Shown: piece by piece, positions 26,861 through 35,677 of the stretch
Position numbering within the stretch: position 1 is the first letter of the stretch
Layout of the letters: each line of letters starts with the position of its first letter
Assembly (NCBI RefSeq): GCF_022354825.1
Contig: NZ_CP031168.1
Span: forward strand, 5,705,501-5,769,500
Length of the DNA: 64,000 nt
Direction: 5' to 3'
From: Paenibacillus sp. H1-7
GTDB taxonomy: Bacteria; Bacillota; Bacilli; Paenibacillales; NBRC-103111
Notes under the pieces: generated by a model
What the model was told of the DNA's origin: nothing
Seen by the model: the letters and a program-made list of their open reading frames with translations, nothing else
Database searches by the model: none
Translations under genes and position numbers: made by a program

Positions 26861-28036
26861 CTAAACCCGTTGCGCCAAATTGGCGCTCTCACGGTCGGCA
26901 ATCATATATTTGTACAGCAGATACAGCGCGGCCAGCGACAAGATCGCTCCCGTATAGAAAGGAAGCTGCATACTGTATTGATAGATTCCCGCTCCCAGCA
27001 GCGGGCCTGTAATCCTCCCCAGACTGTCCATCGAGGAGCTCAGTCCGGAGGCAACGCCTTGTCCCACCTTCGTTTTCTGCGAGATCAGCGAGGTGACGCA
27101 TGGACGGATCAGCGCATTGCCCGCCCCGAACACGGACAAATAAATGGAAGCCGTCAACAGGCTCGTGGAGAACAGGATGAGGACGAATCCAAGCGCCGAC
27201 AGGACCAGTCCGATACCGATCACGCGGGATTCATCGCCGCGCTTGATAAATCTGCGGACAACGCCGCCTTGAATTAATGCTCCGACTACACCGCTTACAG
27301 CGAACATAATGCCGAGATCCAACGAGCTTGCGCCGATCTTGTCTTTCTCGAACAGCAGCAGTGTGGCTTCCAGGCCAGCCAGTGTGAACGAGACGAAGAA
27401 CGATAGCACGTACAAGTACTTTAAGGAACCGACGAAAGCCGTCCAACGCGATTGTTTCTCCGCCTGCGGCTTGCGGCGCTTCTCCTCAGAGAGCGATTCC
27501 GGCAGCATGAACATGGCGAAGAAGAACGTAGCCAATGCTAGAATAGACGATGCGAAGAACGGAATTTGATAGCCCCACTGGCTCAATATTCCACCGACCG
27601 CCGGTCCGAAGATGAATCCTAGACCAATAGACATGCCGACTAGCCCCATTCCTTTCGTGCGGTTCTCTTCCGTCGTTATGTCAGCCACGTAAGCTACAGC
27701 GCATGCGGTAGCCGCTCCCGAGAACAAGCCGCCCAAAATCCGCGATGCGTACATCAGCAGCAGATTATCGCCGGCGATGCCGAACAGGAAGAAGCTCGCG
27801 CTGAAGCCAAGCGCTCCGATCATGATCAGCGGTCTGCGTCCGATCCGGTCCGATATGCTTCCCCAAACGGGCGACATCAGAAACGAAGCCAAGGAATAAA
27901 TGGACAGCAGCATTCCCAAGTGAAAGCTGCTAGCGCCGGAGCCTGAAATCGCGTCGGGAAGCACTGGAATGATGATGCCGAAGCCGATAAATATCGTCAT
28001 CAGCAGTACCATAATAACGGCCAGCTGTTTTTTCAT
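26861..28036 (-). CDS. MFS-family drug exporter
   Basis: 391 residues with 12 hydrophobic segments. Motif A is GSISDRIGRRPLIMIGALG, and motif C-like glycine/proline residues follow (GFIFGPAVGGILSQWG), typical of the drug:H+ antiporter DHA1 group related to tetracycline exporters. MKKQLAV at 28036 is the most likely start, with GGGAGG 13 bases upstream. The substrate is not known and resistance should not be assumed. Confidence 0.88.
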   Translation of the reverse strand: MKKQLAVIMVLLMTIFIGFGIIIPVLPDAISGSGASSFHLGMLLSIYSLASFLMSPVWGSISDRIGRRPLIMIGALGFSASFFLFGIAGDNLLLMYASRILGGLFSGAATACAVAYVADITTEENRTKGMGLVGMSIGLGFIFGPAVGGILSQWGYQIPFFASSILALATFFFAMFMLPESLSEEKRRKPQAEKQSRWTAFVGSLKYLYVLSFFVSFTLAGLEATLLLFEKDKIGASSLDLGIMFAVSGVVGALIQGGVVRRFIKRGDESRVIGIGLVLSALGFVLILFSTSLLTASIYLSVFGAGNALIRPCVTSLISQKTKVGQGVASGLSSSMDSLGRITGPLLGAGIYQYSMQLPFYTGAILSLAALYLLYKYMIADRESANLAQRV

Positions 28037-28167
28037 AGTGAATCCAAAGCCTCCCAATGTAATGTATATTGCTTATCGTATCATATCTTTTTTCCACAAG
28101 GAAATAAATCACATGAAGATTAACAAAATGGACAAAACCGCACAATTCGTTAACAGAAAAAAAATCA

Positions 28168-28200
28168 GCTTGCATCCTGATTCCATTATGGTTAATATAA
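28168..28200 (+). promoter_or_regulatory. predicted promoter of speA
   Basis: TTGCAT and TAATAT on the plus strand are 17 bases apart immediately upstream of the hairpin leader of the decarboxylase gene. Confidence 0.5.
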
Positions 28201-28204
28201 CGTA

Positions 28205-28232
28205 GATTGGGGTCTCTTGGAGACTGCCAATC
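28205..28232 (+). promoter_or_regulatory. leader hairpin of speA
   Basis: GATTGG at 28205-28210 pairs with CCAATC at 28227-28232 and inner GTCTC pairs with GAGAC. CCTTTAATTTTAC follows, so it could work as a weak terminator or attenuator 29 bases before the start codon. Function not established. Confidence 0.45.
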
Positions 28233-28260
28233 CCTTTAATTTTACTTAGGAAAGGTAGGC

Positions 28261-29736
28261 ATGACAGTGGATCATCAACGCACTCCTCTTTTCTCTGCAT
28301 TGAAGCAGCACGCAGAGCGCAACCCCGTTCAATTCCATATTCCAGGCCATAAAAAAGGAGTCGGGATGGACCCGGAGTTCCGGCATTTCATCGGAGACAA
28401 CGCCCTGTCCATCGACCTTATCAATATAGCACCGCTCGATGACCTCCATCAGCCGACGGGAGTCATTGAGGAAGCGCAGCAGCTTGCGGCGGACGCCTTC
28501 GGAGCGGATCATACGTTCTTCTCCGTGCAAGGAACGAGCGGCGCGATCATGACGATGATTTTGACCGTATGCTCCCAGGGCGATAAAATCATCGTTCCTC
28601 GCAACGTGCACAAGTCCATTATGGCCGCGATTATTTTCGCAGGCGCGAAGCCGGTGTTCATCTCTCCGGTCCGCGACGAAAATCTCGGGATCGATCACGG
28701 CATTACGACTCGCTCCGTGAAGCGCGCGCTGGAACGCCATCCCGACGCCAAGGCGGTACTGGTCATTAACCCGACCTACTACGGCGTCTGCGCGAACCTT
28801 AAAGAAATCGTCGATATTGTGCATAGCTACAATATCCCGGTTCTAGTCGACGAGGCTCACGGCGTGCTCATTCATTTCAGCGATAAGCTGCCGATATCCG
28901 CGATGGAAGCGGGTGCCGATATGGCGGCAACCAGCGTTCACAAGCTTGGCGGCTCGATGACTCAAAGCTCCGTGCTGAACGTAAGAGAGGGCCGCATCAA
29001 TGCCAGCCGCGTCAAAACGATCATCAGTATGCTTACAACGACGTCCACTTCTTATATTTTGCTGGCGTCTTTGGATACAGCGAGACGTAATTTGGCTATC
29101 AACGGAGCGCAAATGGCGGAGCACGCCATCGAGCTCGCGGAATATGCCCGCAGAGAGATCAATGAGATTCCGGGCTTGAGCTGCTTCGGCAAAGATATTT
29201 TGGGCACGGAAGCAACCTACGATTACGATCCGACCAAAGTGAACATTCACGTTCGCCATTTGGGCCTGACCGGCTATGATGTGGAGAACTGGCTTCGCGA
29301 CCATTACAATATCGAGGTCGAGCTCAGCGATCTGTATAACATTTTATGCCTTGTAACTCCGGGCGACACGAAGGAAAATATCGATATTTTGCTCAAAGCG
29401 ATGCGCGAGCTGGCCAGCGAAAACTACAATGTACGCGAAGTCAACGAGCTGGTCATTAAAATACCGAAAATTCCGCAGCTCACTCTCACGCCGCGCGATG
29501 CCTTCTACGGGGATACGGAAATTATTCCATTCAAGGAATCCGCTGATAGAATTATTGCCGAATTTATTTACGTGTATCCTCCGGGAATCCCGATTTTGCT
29601 GCCGGGAGAAGTCATTTCGCAGGATTTGATCGACTACATTACCGAGCATGTGGAAGTCGGCCTCCCTGTGAAGGGACCGGAAGATCGCAGTATCGAGAAT
29701 GTCAAGGTGATCGTAGAAACGCCGGCTATATTTTAA
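28261..29736 (+). CDS. speA: arginine decarboxylase, aminotransferase-fold (Orn/Lys/Arg decarboxylase class I)
   Basis: PLP enzyme making agmatine from arginine, first step to putrescine and spermidine in Bacillales. 491 residues, as in SpeA of Bacillus. FHIPGHKKGVGMDPEF is the family N-terminus, SVQGTSGAIMTMI binds the cofactor phosphate, VLVDEAHGVLIHF follows, and the PLP lysine is in TSVHKLGGSMTQSS. The C-terminal region has PPGIPILLPGE. ATG at 28261 is preceded by AGGAAAGG. The related lysine decarboxylase cannot be fully excluded by sequence, but the length and overall form fit SpeA. Confidence 0.9.
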   Translation: MTVDHQRTPLFSALKQHAERNPVQFHIPGHKKGVGMDPEFRHFIGDNALSIDLINIAPLDDLHQPTGVIEEAQQLAADAFGADHTFFSVQGTSGAIMTMILTVCSQGDKIIVPRNVHKSIMAAIIFAGAKPVFISPVRDENLGIDHGITTRSVKRALERHPDAKAVLVINPTYYGVCANLKEIVDIVHSYNIPVLVDEAHGVLIHFSDKLPISAMEAGADMAATSVHKLGGSMTQSSVLNVREGRINASRVKTIISMLTTTSTSYILLASLDTARRNLAINGAQMAEHAIELAEYARREINEIPGLSCFGKDILGTEATYDYDPTKVNIHVRHLGLTGYDVENWLRDHYNIEVELSDLYNILCLVTPGDTKENIDILLKAMRELASENYNVREVNELVIKIPKIPQLTLTPRDAFYGDTEIIPFKESADRIIAEFIYVYPPGIPILLPGEVISQDLIDYITEHVEVGLPVKGPEDRSIENVKVIVETPAIF

Positions 29737-29741
29737 CGCAA

Positions 29742-29789
29742 AAAAAGGAGCCTTGCCGCACGAACAACGCGCGGTCAAAGCTCCTTTTT
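29742..29789 (+). terminator. terminator of speA
   Basis: AAAAAGGAGCCTTG and CAAAGCTCCTTTTT form a stem with one wobble/mismatch around a 20-base loop, just after the stop. Confidence 0.85.
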
Positions 29790-29871
29790 ACTATATACAA
29801 TTGTCCACATCGGTGTGTCGCCCCGAATTCTGATTCTCCTCAATCCTAATGTTCCGCTTTGCAAGAATTCC

Positions 29872-30678
29872 TTATACTTCCTTCTCCAGCCATTCGATGA
29901 CATCGGCTACCGCATGCTCATTATGATGCTTGCACGTGCGATTGCATACGTCCATCAACGAAGCGTGCGCATTGGCTACCGCAACGCCGACTCCCGCTCT
30001 GCGGAGCATCTCCAGATCGTTGAGATGATCTCCCATAGCGATGCACCGCGATACGTCTATCCCCGTCATCCGCATTAGCTCCTCCAGAGCATGACCTTTC
30101 GTCGTATGCTCGGCCAATATTTCCAAGTATTTATCGTCGGAACGAACCCAGGTGAGCGGTTCCTTGAACTGCGTAACGAAGGCTTCCACTTCATTCATCC
30201 GTTCCGGCTCCCAGGCAAGCAGTACTTTGATCCAGGGATCGGTTAATTGCGACCAATCCTCGGTTCGCGGACGGTTGAAATGCTCCAGGCTGCGATGTTT
30301 TTCCGTTATCCGGTTTTCCTGAATGAAGTACGGCTCTTCTCCGCAATAGATTTCGACCCCAAGCTCCGGGAACTTGTCCATGACCTGCCGCAATACCGGC
30401 TGCACTGCGTCATGAAGCGTTCTCTGCCATACGACACGCCCCTCGGCAAAATCGTAGATCATCGCCCCGTTATATAAAATCGCCGGCGCCCCAAGCGGAA
30501 GCGTATCCGCAAACCTCTGCACCGAGCTGGCAATTCTCCCTGTCGCTAATGTAAAAATACCGCCTTCATCCACGAACCGCTGGATTGCTTCCCTATTTTC
30601 GCGGCTGATCGTCTTGCCGCTGTCGAGTAAAGTACCGTCCATATCCGTAACGAGCATGTAGCCTGCAAATCTTTTCAC
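29872..30678 (-). CDS. HAD-superfamily Cof-type sugar phosphatase
   Basis: About 268 residues. Motif I is LVTDMDGTLLDSG with the nucleophile aspartate, motif II lies in FTLATGR, and motif III/IV is MGDHLNDLEML. The C2-type cap and size match the Cof/YcsE/YwpJ group of IIB HAD phosphatases acting on sugar phosphates or flavin precursors. A GTG start at 30678 is preferred, with GGAGAGGGG seven bases upstream. Substrate unknown. Confidence 0.88.
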   Translation of the reverse strand: MKRFAGYMLVTDMDGTLLDSGKTISRENREAIQRFVDEGGIFTLATGRIASSVQRFADTLPLGAPAILYNGAMIYDFAEGRVVWQRTLHDAVQPVLRQVMDKFPELGVEIYCGEEPYFIQENRITEKHRSLEHFNRPRTEDWSQLTDPWIKVLLAWEPERMNEVEAFVTQFKEPLTWVRSDDKYLEILAEHTTKGHALEELMRMTGIDVSRCIAMGDHLNDLEMLRRAGVGVAVANAHASLMDVCNRTCKHHNEHAVADVIEWLEKEV

Positions 30679-30831
30679 TTGGATACCCCTCTCCACTTCC
30701 ATTATGATGAAGCTCCGCTCAACCTAATGATACAGCGGTTCCTTGTATTGTCAATCCATCCCCGAAGTGCTATGATGTTCTTGTTGTATATGAAAACCTT
30801 TCCAGTCCAAATACAGGCAGGTGTATCGGTT

Positions 30832-31251
30832 ATGGCTCAAAGCGCATATATCAAGTTTGTAGAAGGCTCCGCCCTCTCGTCCTTATCTCTCGATGAATTG
30901 AAAGAGCAGCTGCTTCATTACAAGGAGCAATTACAGCTTACAGGCAAGCAGCTGGGCTGGGATTATGACGACGCCGGCTTCCCTTACACAATCGAAACGA
31001 AACCTGAAGCCGAAGGCAAATGGTTTTATCTCAAAGGCAAAAACTCGCTGTACAAATATATTGTCATGGGTCCAGGCAAGGATCAAAACGGCGAAACCGA
31101 GCAGCATTATGTGCAGGTCGTGCTTCCTGACGACAGTACGCATGGCGACAAGGCCAAGGGCAACGAATTTTGCAAGTATTTGGCCAAGCTGTGGAAAGCG
31201 GAGCTTCATCTTTTCAACGGCCGCACTATGTATTTCAACCCTCGCAAATAA
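30832..31251 (+). CDS. DUF1885 protein
   Basis: 139 residues. AQSAYIKFVEGSALSSLSLD at the start and QLGWDYDDAGFPYTIE in the middle match the small DUF1885 family known from Bacillus and Geobacillus; function unknown. ATG at 30832 follows CAGGCAGGTG. No signal peptide. Confidence 0.85.
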   Translation: MAQSAYIKFVEGSALSSLSLDELKEQLLHYKEQLQLTGKQLGWDYDDAGFPYTIETKPEAEGKWFYLKGKNSLYKYIVMGPGKDQNGETEQHYVQVVLPDDSTHGDKAKGNEFCKYLAKLWKAELHLFNGRTMYFNPRK

Positions 31252-31299
31252 ATCATTTTCCAGCCGCCAAGTGGAGCTATGGCATCGAGCTCGACAGTA

Positions 31300-31334
31300 A
31301 AAAACCCTTTCTGCCAAGGCAGAAAGGGTTTTTT
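31300..31334. terminator. bidirectional terminator between DUF1885 and DUF1292 genes
   Basis: AAAACCCTTTCTGCC, a two-base loop and GGCAGAAAGGGTTTTTT make a perfect 15-pair hairpin between two convergent genes. Confidence 0.92.
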
Positions 31335-31341
31335 AGTATCA

Positions 31342-31641
31342 TTAGTCTTGCTCTTGTTCTTCTACGATTTGGTTGTAGATTTGAACGACGCGGTCCCATT
31401 CTTCCTCGTCTTCGATGCTCGCGAGGAAAGCTTCTTCGCCCTCTTCCTCGATACGGAAGATCACGCCGTCCGCTTCAGGATCGTTACGATCGAGCAATAC
31501 CGCATAAGGCTGCTCGCCTGCTTCAAATGTATACACCATAACCATTTCGTGCTCAACGCCGTCTTTATCTGTTACGATAAAAATATCGTCTTCGTGGTCG
31601 TGATCATGATTGCAATTCTCATCGTGGATGTGATCGCTCAT
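31342..31641 (-). CDS. DUF1292 acidic protein (YrzB family)
   Basis: 99 residues, highly acidic. A His-rich start (HIHDENCNHDHDHEDD) is followed by IFIVTDKDGVEHEMVMVYTF and YAVLLDRNDPEADGVIFRIE, the core of DUF1292, found throughout Firmicutes near alaS/ruvX in many genomes; here it stands alone. The His/Asp N-terminus could bind metal (inference). Confidence 0.88.
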   Translation of the reverse strand: MSDHIHDENCNHDHDHEDDIFIVTDKDGVEHEMVMVYTFEAGEQPYAVLLDRNDPEADGVIFRIEEEGEEAFLASIEDEEEWDRVVQIYNQIVEEQEQD

Positions 31642-31742
31642 GGGAAAACCTCATTTCATATAAAGTAGTCATCCCTCGTATCGTATCACGTTTCATGCAT
31701 ACAGGTCAATGTAAACAGGCATTCCTCTTGTCCGCGTCAGCC

Positions 31743-32363
31743 TTATTCGGAGACGATTACTTTCTCGGATACGGTCGTATAATCTCCGCCCTCATCCAGC
31801 TTAATCGAGAACTTGATAACGTAATCTCCCGCTTCACTGAACGAAACGCTGAACGGCCAAGGATACCAGAAGTTTTCTTTTTGCCCGTTCACGATTTTCT
31901 CATGAGGCTCTACGGCTTGTTTGCCGCTTGGCGTTTCAATAGAAATTTTGAAAGAATAGAACGGCGTCTTCAGGCTGTCCACCTGTGCGAAAACCGCAAA
32001 ATCGATCTTCTTGCCCTTTGGCACTCTTCCGAAAGGCGATTTGACGGAATAATCGTCATTAACCTTCTCCGCAACAAACATATGCACGTTAGGCTTGTAA
32101 ACCGATACCGTCTTGTTTGCGTTGTCCCAGCGGACAAGCGATTGAAGCGATTCGGATAACGCTCGAACAGGGAATACGGCATTCCCCTTTACTAAAAATG
32201 CAGGCGCTTCACTTTCCGTGAATTGCTTCTCTACATCGTTGATCGTCATTTTAATCTTACTGAAGCCTTCGTACTCTCCCCATAATGAGTTAGCCATTGC
32301 GCCCGTAGCTCCAAATAGCGAAAGAGAGAGTACCAGCGTTAGCATCCGCGGCACTTTAAACAT
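31743..32363 (-). CDS. secreted stalk-domain protein (copper-amine-oxidase N-terminal-like)
   Basis: 206 residues. The signal peptide LTLVLSLSLFGATGAMA is followed by a short copper-amine-oxidase-like domain: INDVEKQFTESEAPAFLVKG, VFPVRALSESLQSLVRWDNA and KTVSVYKP. A beta-sandwich-like C-terminus follows (KIDFAVFAQVDSLKTPFYSF). ATG at 32363 is chosen for GGAGG eight bases upstream. Second of three such domains in this window. Role in the cell envelope unknown. Confidence 0.8.
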   Translation of the reverse strand: MFKVPRMLTLVLSLSLFGATGAMANSLWGEYEGFSKIKMTINDVEKQFTESEAPAFLVKGNAVFPVRALSESLQSLVRWDNANKTVSVYKPNVHMFVAEKVNDDYSVKSPFGRVPKGKKIDFAVFAQVDSLKTPFYSFKISIETPSGKQAVEPHEKIVNGQKENFWYPWPFSVSFSEAGDYVIKFSIKLDEGGDYTTVSEKVIVSE

Positions 32364-32552
32364 CACTGCAACCTCCATCGTTGTCTTGTACTTTGTTCTA
32401 TATGCTTATACTCCCGACATTGGAAAGAGTTGCGCACGTTTCTTAAATAATCCTAAATTTTTTTGTCTATCTGTCTATATCTAGTAAAAGAATCTCTAAT
32501 TTGTGTAATATACATACAAAATACAGACTTGTCTCCAGTATTATCGCGTATT

Positions 32553-32729
32553 ATGACGGTTTGTGACGCATGTTGCGCTTGCCCGGGAAATGACCGTAAG
32601 CCCTCTTCGCTGGAAGTCAACACTGCAAAAGTGTGTGAAATTTATCCTTGTGCACCGGTTCCGCCGCATGATAGATTTATTTTATATAAAGTGATCCGAG
32701 TATTACAGACAACGAGTGGAGGACCATGA
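32553..32729 (+). CDS. possible small Cys-rich protein coupled to the MBL hydrolase gene
   Basis: A 58-residue frame starting MTVCDACCACPGNDRK, with a C-x2-C-C-x-C cluster and two more Cys later (KVCEIYPC). Its stop TGA directly abuts the GTG start of the next gene, whose GGAGG site lies inside this frame, as in coupled genes. But no good ribosome site precedes the ATG at 32553. A metal-binding peptide is possible; it may also be a chance frame. Confidence 0.35.
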   Translation: MTVCDACCACPGNDRKPSSLEVNTAKVCEIYPCAPVPPHDRFILYKVIRVLQTTSGGP

Positions 32730-33473
32730 GTGAGCCTGCAAATCCAGATGATCGGCACGGGAAGTGCTTTTTCCAAAAAATATTTCAATAATAACGCCTT
32801 GGTATTCTGCAACGGCTGCACGCTGCTGATCGATTGCGGAGCGACAGCTCCACGCGCCCTGTATTCCCTGGACTTTCCGTTGGATCAGATTGACGGTATT
32901 GTTATCAGCCATATCCATGCGGATCATGTCGGTGGCCTGGAGGAATTCGCCTTTCGCTTAAAATATGCTTATAACAAAAAAATCAAGCTGTTTGTGCCCT
33001 CGGCCATTGAATATGATCTTTGGCACCATTCGCTGCGCGGCGGTCTTGAGAATGCGGCTGAAGGCATTACAAGCCTAAGCGATTATTTTGATGTCGTTGT
33101 GCTTGAGGAAGCCTCTCCAACGGAGCTCTTCCCCGGCTTGACGCTCGAGCTGATACGGACGCGGCATATCCCCGACAAACCGAGCTTCTCGATTTTATTA
33201 AATGAATATCTGTTTTACAGTGCAGATGCTACCTTCGATTACTCCCTGCTCATCGATTTGCATCAGAACAGGAACTGCAGGTACATCCTGCATGATTGCC
33301 AGCTGAAGCCGCCCGGCATCGTCCATACCTGTCTGGATGAGCTGCTGACGCTCCCGGAATCGGTGCAAAAATCCGTCTATCTGATGCATTATGAAGATAC
33401 GATGGAGCAATATATCGGAAAGAGCGGCTTGATGACTTTTATGGAGCAGCATAAACGGTATGATTTTATATAG
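32730..33473 (+). CDS. metallo-beta-lactamase-fold hydrolase
   Basis: 247 residues. The metal-binding motif HIHADHVGG is at about 61-69, preceded by LLIDCGATAP and followed by TRHIPDKPSFSILL, YSADATFDYS and LHDCQL, as in RNase Z/ComA-like MBL hydrolases. GTG start behind GGAGGACCATGA. The cytoplasmic enzyme could be a phosphodiesterase or nuclease; no substrate can be named. A bidirectional terminator follows. Confidence 0.88.
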   Translation: MSLQIQMIGTGSAFSKKYFNNNALVFCNGCTLLIDCGATAPRALYSLDFPLDQIDGIVISHIHADHVGGLEEFAFRLKYAYNKKIKLFVPSAIEYDLWHHSLRGGLENAAEGITSLSDYFDVVVLEEASPTELFPGLTLELIRTRHIPDKPSFSILLNEYLFYSADATFDYSLLIDLHQNRNCRYILHDCQLKPPGIVHTCLDELLTLPESVQKSVYLMHYEDTMEQYIGKSGLMTFMEQHKRYDFI

Positions 33474-33483
33474 AAACAACAAA

Positions 33484-33507
33484 AAACCTGACCATTAAGG
33501 TCAGGTT
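33484..33507. terminator. bidirectional terminator
   Basis: AAACCTGACC and GGTCAGGTTT form a perfect ten-pair stem between the convergent MBL and DUF3892 genes. Confidence 0.88.
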
Positions 33508-33515
33508 TCATCATG

Positions 33516-33743
33516 TCAGAACGAAGGCAGCTGATCCAAATTGTTGCTTGGATCGCCATCGGCATCTCCGCGAATGTACAAATCCCCGTCTCTTCCTTTG
33601 AATGCATTGACTCCTTGAATATTTCCGCCCTGTACCTCCTGAAGAGCCTGCTCATACTGCAGGACGCGGCCACTTGACGTCTTGAAGGCTGTAATGTCGC
33701 CGTCCCCGTTTTTTTGCACAGCTACAAAGCTCTTACGCTGCAT
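33516..33743 (-). CDS. DUF3892 protein
   Basis: 75 residues. The pattern FVAVQKNGDGDITAFKTSSG, VLQYEQALQEVQGGNIQGVN and GRDGDLYIRG fits the small DUF3892 family of Bacillales, function unknown. ATG at 33743 has GGGAGG nine bases upstream. Confidence 0.82.
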   Translation of the reverse strand: MQRKSFVAVQKNGDGDITAFKTSSGRVLQYEQALQEVQGGNIQGVNAFKGRDGDLYIRGDADGDPSNNLDQLPSF

Positions 33744-33936
33744 GGACAATTCCCTCCCGGATGTTTAATTGCAGCCCCCCGATTCGGGTAAAGGCTTACG
33801 AACCTATTTTGAGTTAATAAAAAAGATTTTATGCAAGATCTCCACTTTTCCATCTATTGCAGAAGGAATTGTTAGGTTAATATAGAATTCCATTAATAAC
33901 CTTTCATTCCCACATTGTGATAAGGAGTATGAAAGC

Positions 33937-35571
33937 ATGAGCTATAATTGGATCTTGTCCGTCTATGTAATTATTATCAGCCTATCTTCCCTTTTCTTCG
34001 AGGTAACTTCCAGTCCATTACTGCTCATCATATTGGGGTTAGCTTACATCAGTACCTACCTTATCGAAAAAAAGAAAATGAACGGAGTACCGCTGCTTCA
34101 ATTTTGTTTGCTTGTTGCTTTTCATTTGGCCAGCCAATCGGATCTTTGCCTGCCATTGTATTTAGCCCAAATGTGCAAGCCGCTTTACAAAATTCAAAAG
34201 CCTCAAACCGCATTGGTCATCAGCACTTCGTATACCATCGCCTTTGTTTTTGTAACATTTACATATATCGTGTTTACCCCGTACTCCGTCTTTACGCTGA
34301 TCTTCAGCTCTCTTAGCTGCCTGACGCTGGCTATGCTGTTCAATCGCTACATCCACGCTATGGAGCATCAGAATCAGCAGCTTGATAATGAAAAGAAGCA
34401 TCTGAGCACTCACGACTCCTTGACGGGTCTGTACAATTACGAGGAATGCCACCGTCAGCTGGAACAGCTCGTACAATCCGGCCAATCGATAGTTCTTGTG
34501 CTGATCGACTGCAAAGATTTGAAATCGTTGAACACGATCAACGGCTTTCACGGGGTTAACCGGATCCTGAAGCAGGCGGCGCAGCTGCTGCGCATTATGT
34601 TTCCCGAAGCTTTAATCATTTGCCGCTACGGAGGCGATGAGTTTGCAATCGTACTGGAGAACACCGACTCCCAGCATGCAATGAATACGATATCCCAGCT
34701 TCTGGCGTCGGAGTTCCCCAAGCTTACAGGCATTGAGATTAACTACGGAATGGCTTTTTACCCGAACGACGGATTGTCCAAGGACGATTTGTTTTTCATC
34801 GCCGAGCGCAATCTGTACACGATGAAACGGGAATCTTGGCTTAAGCGGGAGGAGCATATGCTCCGATCGGAGAAGCTTCGCGTCGTCGGCGAGCTCGCCT
34901 CCGGCATGGCTCACGAAATCAGGAATCCGCTGACTACGATTAAGGGCTTTCTGCAAATTTCCAAAGCCGACAACTATAATATCCGTCCTTGGTATGATCT
35001 AATCATGGATGAAATTACAAGGATGAGCATGCTGACCGCGGAGTTTCTGCAATTTTCCAAGCCGCATGCTACCCAATTCCGGATTCAGTCCATCAAAGAC
35101 TGCATCCACAGGGTCATCTCGCTGCTCGATTCCGAAGCTCAGCGGTTGGGACATACCATTGTATTTGACGAGGCGGCAGAACCCATCCACATGCTGATGG
35201 ATCAGGATAAAATGCTCCAGCTTCTGCTGAATCTAATCAAGAACGCATTCGAAGCAATGACAGAGCAGGGAACCGTACATATTCGTCTTTACCTGAACGA
35301 GGATCAAGCGGTCATTGAAATCTCGGACACGGGCAAGGGCATTCCGGAAGCCGAGCTGGACAAGATCTTCTTGCCATTCTACACAACGAAAGATTCAGGA
35401 ACCGGCTTAGGCTTGTCTATCTGCCATAAAATTGTTCAGGATCACGAGGGAACGATGGAGGTGGAGAGCGAAATGGGGATCGGCACCAAATTCACGATAA
35501 CCGTACCTGCCGCACAAGTGGAAGGCGCTTCTTCACAAATGGTTGCTGAACGCAAACGAATGTCAATCTAA
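33937..35571 (+). CDS. membrane sensor histidine kinase with an internal GGDEF domain
   Basis: 544 residues. An N-terminal block of about five membrane segments (1-140) leads through HDSLTGLYNYEE into a GGDEF domain with the intact RYGGDEFAIVLEN motif (GGDEF at 232-236). A HisKA domain follows, ELASGMAHEIRNPLTTIKGF with the phospho-acceptor His at 326, then a HATPase domain (LNLIKNAFEAM, ISDTGKGIPEAE, GTGLGLSICHK). The kinase half resembles sporulation kinases KinB/KinE. In the GGDEF half the usual metal Asp region reads LIDCKDLKSLN. No response regulator is adjacent, as with orphan sporulation kinases. The next 30 bases carry a hairpin split by an IS. Confidence 0.92.
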   Translation: MSYNWILSVYVIIISLSSLFFEVTSSPLLLIILGLAYISTYLIEKKKMNGVPLLQFCLLVAFHLASQSDLCLPLYLAQMCKPLYKIQKPQTALVISTSYTIAFVFVTFTYIVFTPYSVFTLIFSSLSCLTLAMLFNRYIHAMEHQNQQLDNEKKHLSTHDSLTGLYNYEECHRQLEQLVQSGQSIVLVLIDCKDLKSLNTINGFHGVNRILKQAAQLLRIMFPEALIICRYGGDEFAIVLENTDSQHAMNTISQLLASEFPKLTGIEINYGMAFYPNDGLSKDDLFFIAERNLYTMKRESWLKREEHMLRSEKLRVVGELASGMAHEIRNPLTTIKGFLQISKADNYNIRPWYDLIMDEITRMSMLTAEFLQFSKPHATQFRIQSIKDCIHRVISLLDSEAQRLGHTIVFDEAAEPIHMLMDQDKMLQLLLNLIKNAFEAMTEQGTVHIRLYLNEDQAVIEISDTGKGIPEAELDKIFLPFYTTKDSGTGLGLSICHKIVQDHEGTMEVESEMGIGTKFTITVPAAQVEGASSQMVAERKRMSI

Positions 35572-35585
35572 CTCATGTAAAAATA

Positions 35586-35598
35586 AACAACCCTGTGC
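35586..35598. terminator. left arm of a terminator hairpin split by the IS3 element
   Basis: AACAACCCTGTGC here is the exact reverse complement of GCACAGGGTTGTT at 36882-36894. Before insertion the two arms would enclose an eight-base loop (GGCTGCCT). U-rich DNA follows on the minus strand (TTTATTTTTAC). It lies just past the kinase stop and five bases past the YuiD stop on the other strand. Confidence 0.8.
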
Positions 35599-35677
35599 GG
35601 CTTAAAGTGCACCCCTTAGAATAGACATTGGAAAAACCCCTAGGTTAATCCGATGAATTCTAGGGGGTGTATTTTTT

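Noticed and set aside
26861..28036. Tetracycline resistance gene
   Set aside because: The MFS exporter shares family motifs with Tet efflux pumps, but so do many unrelated exporters; resistance cannot be claimed.
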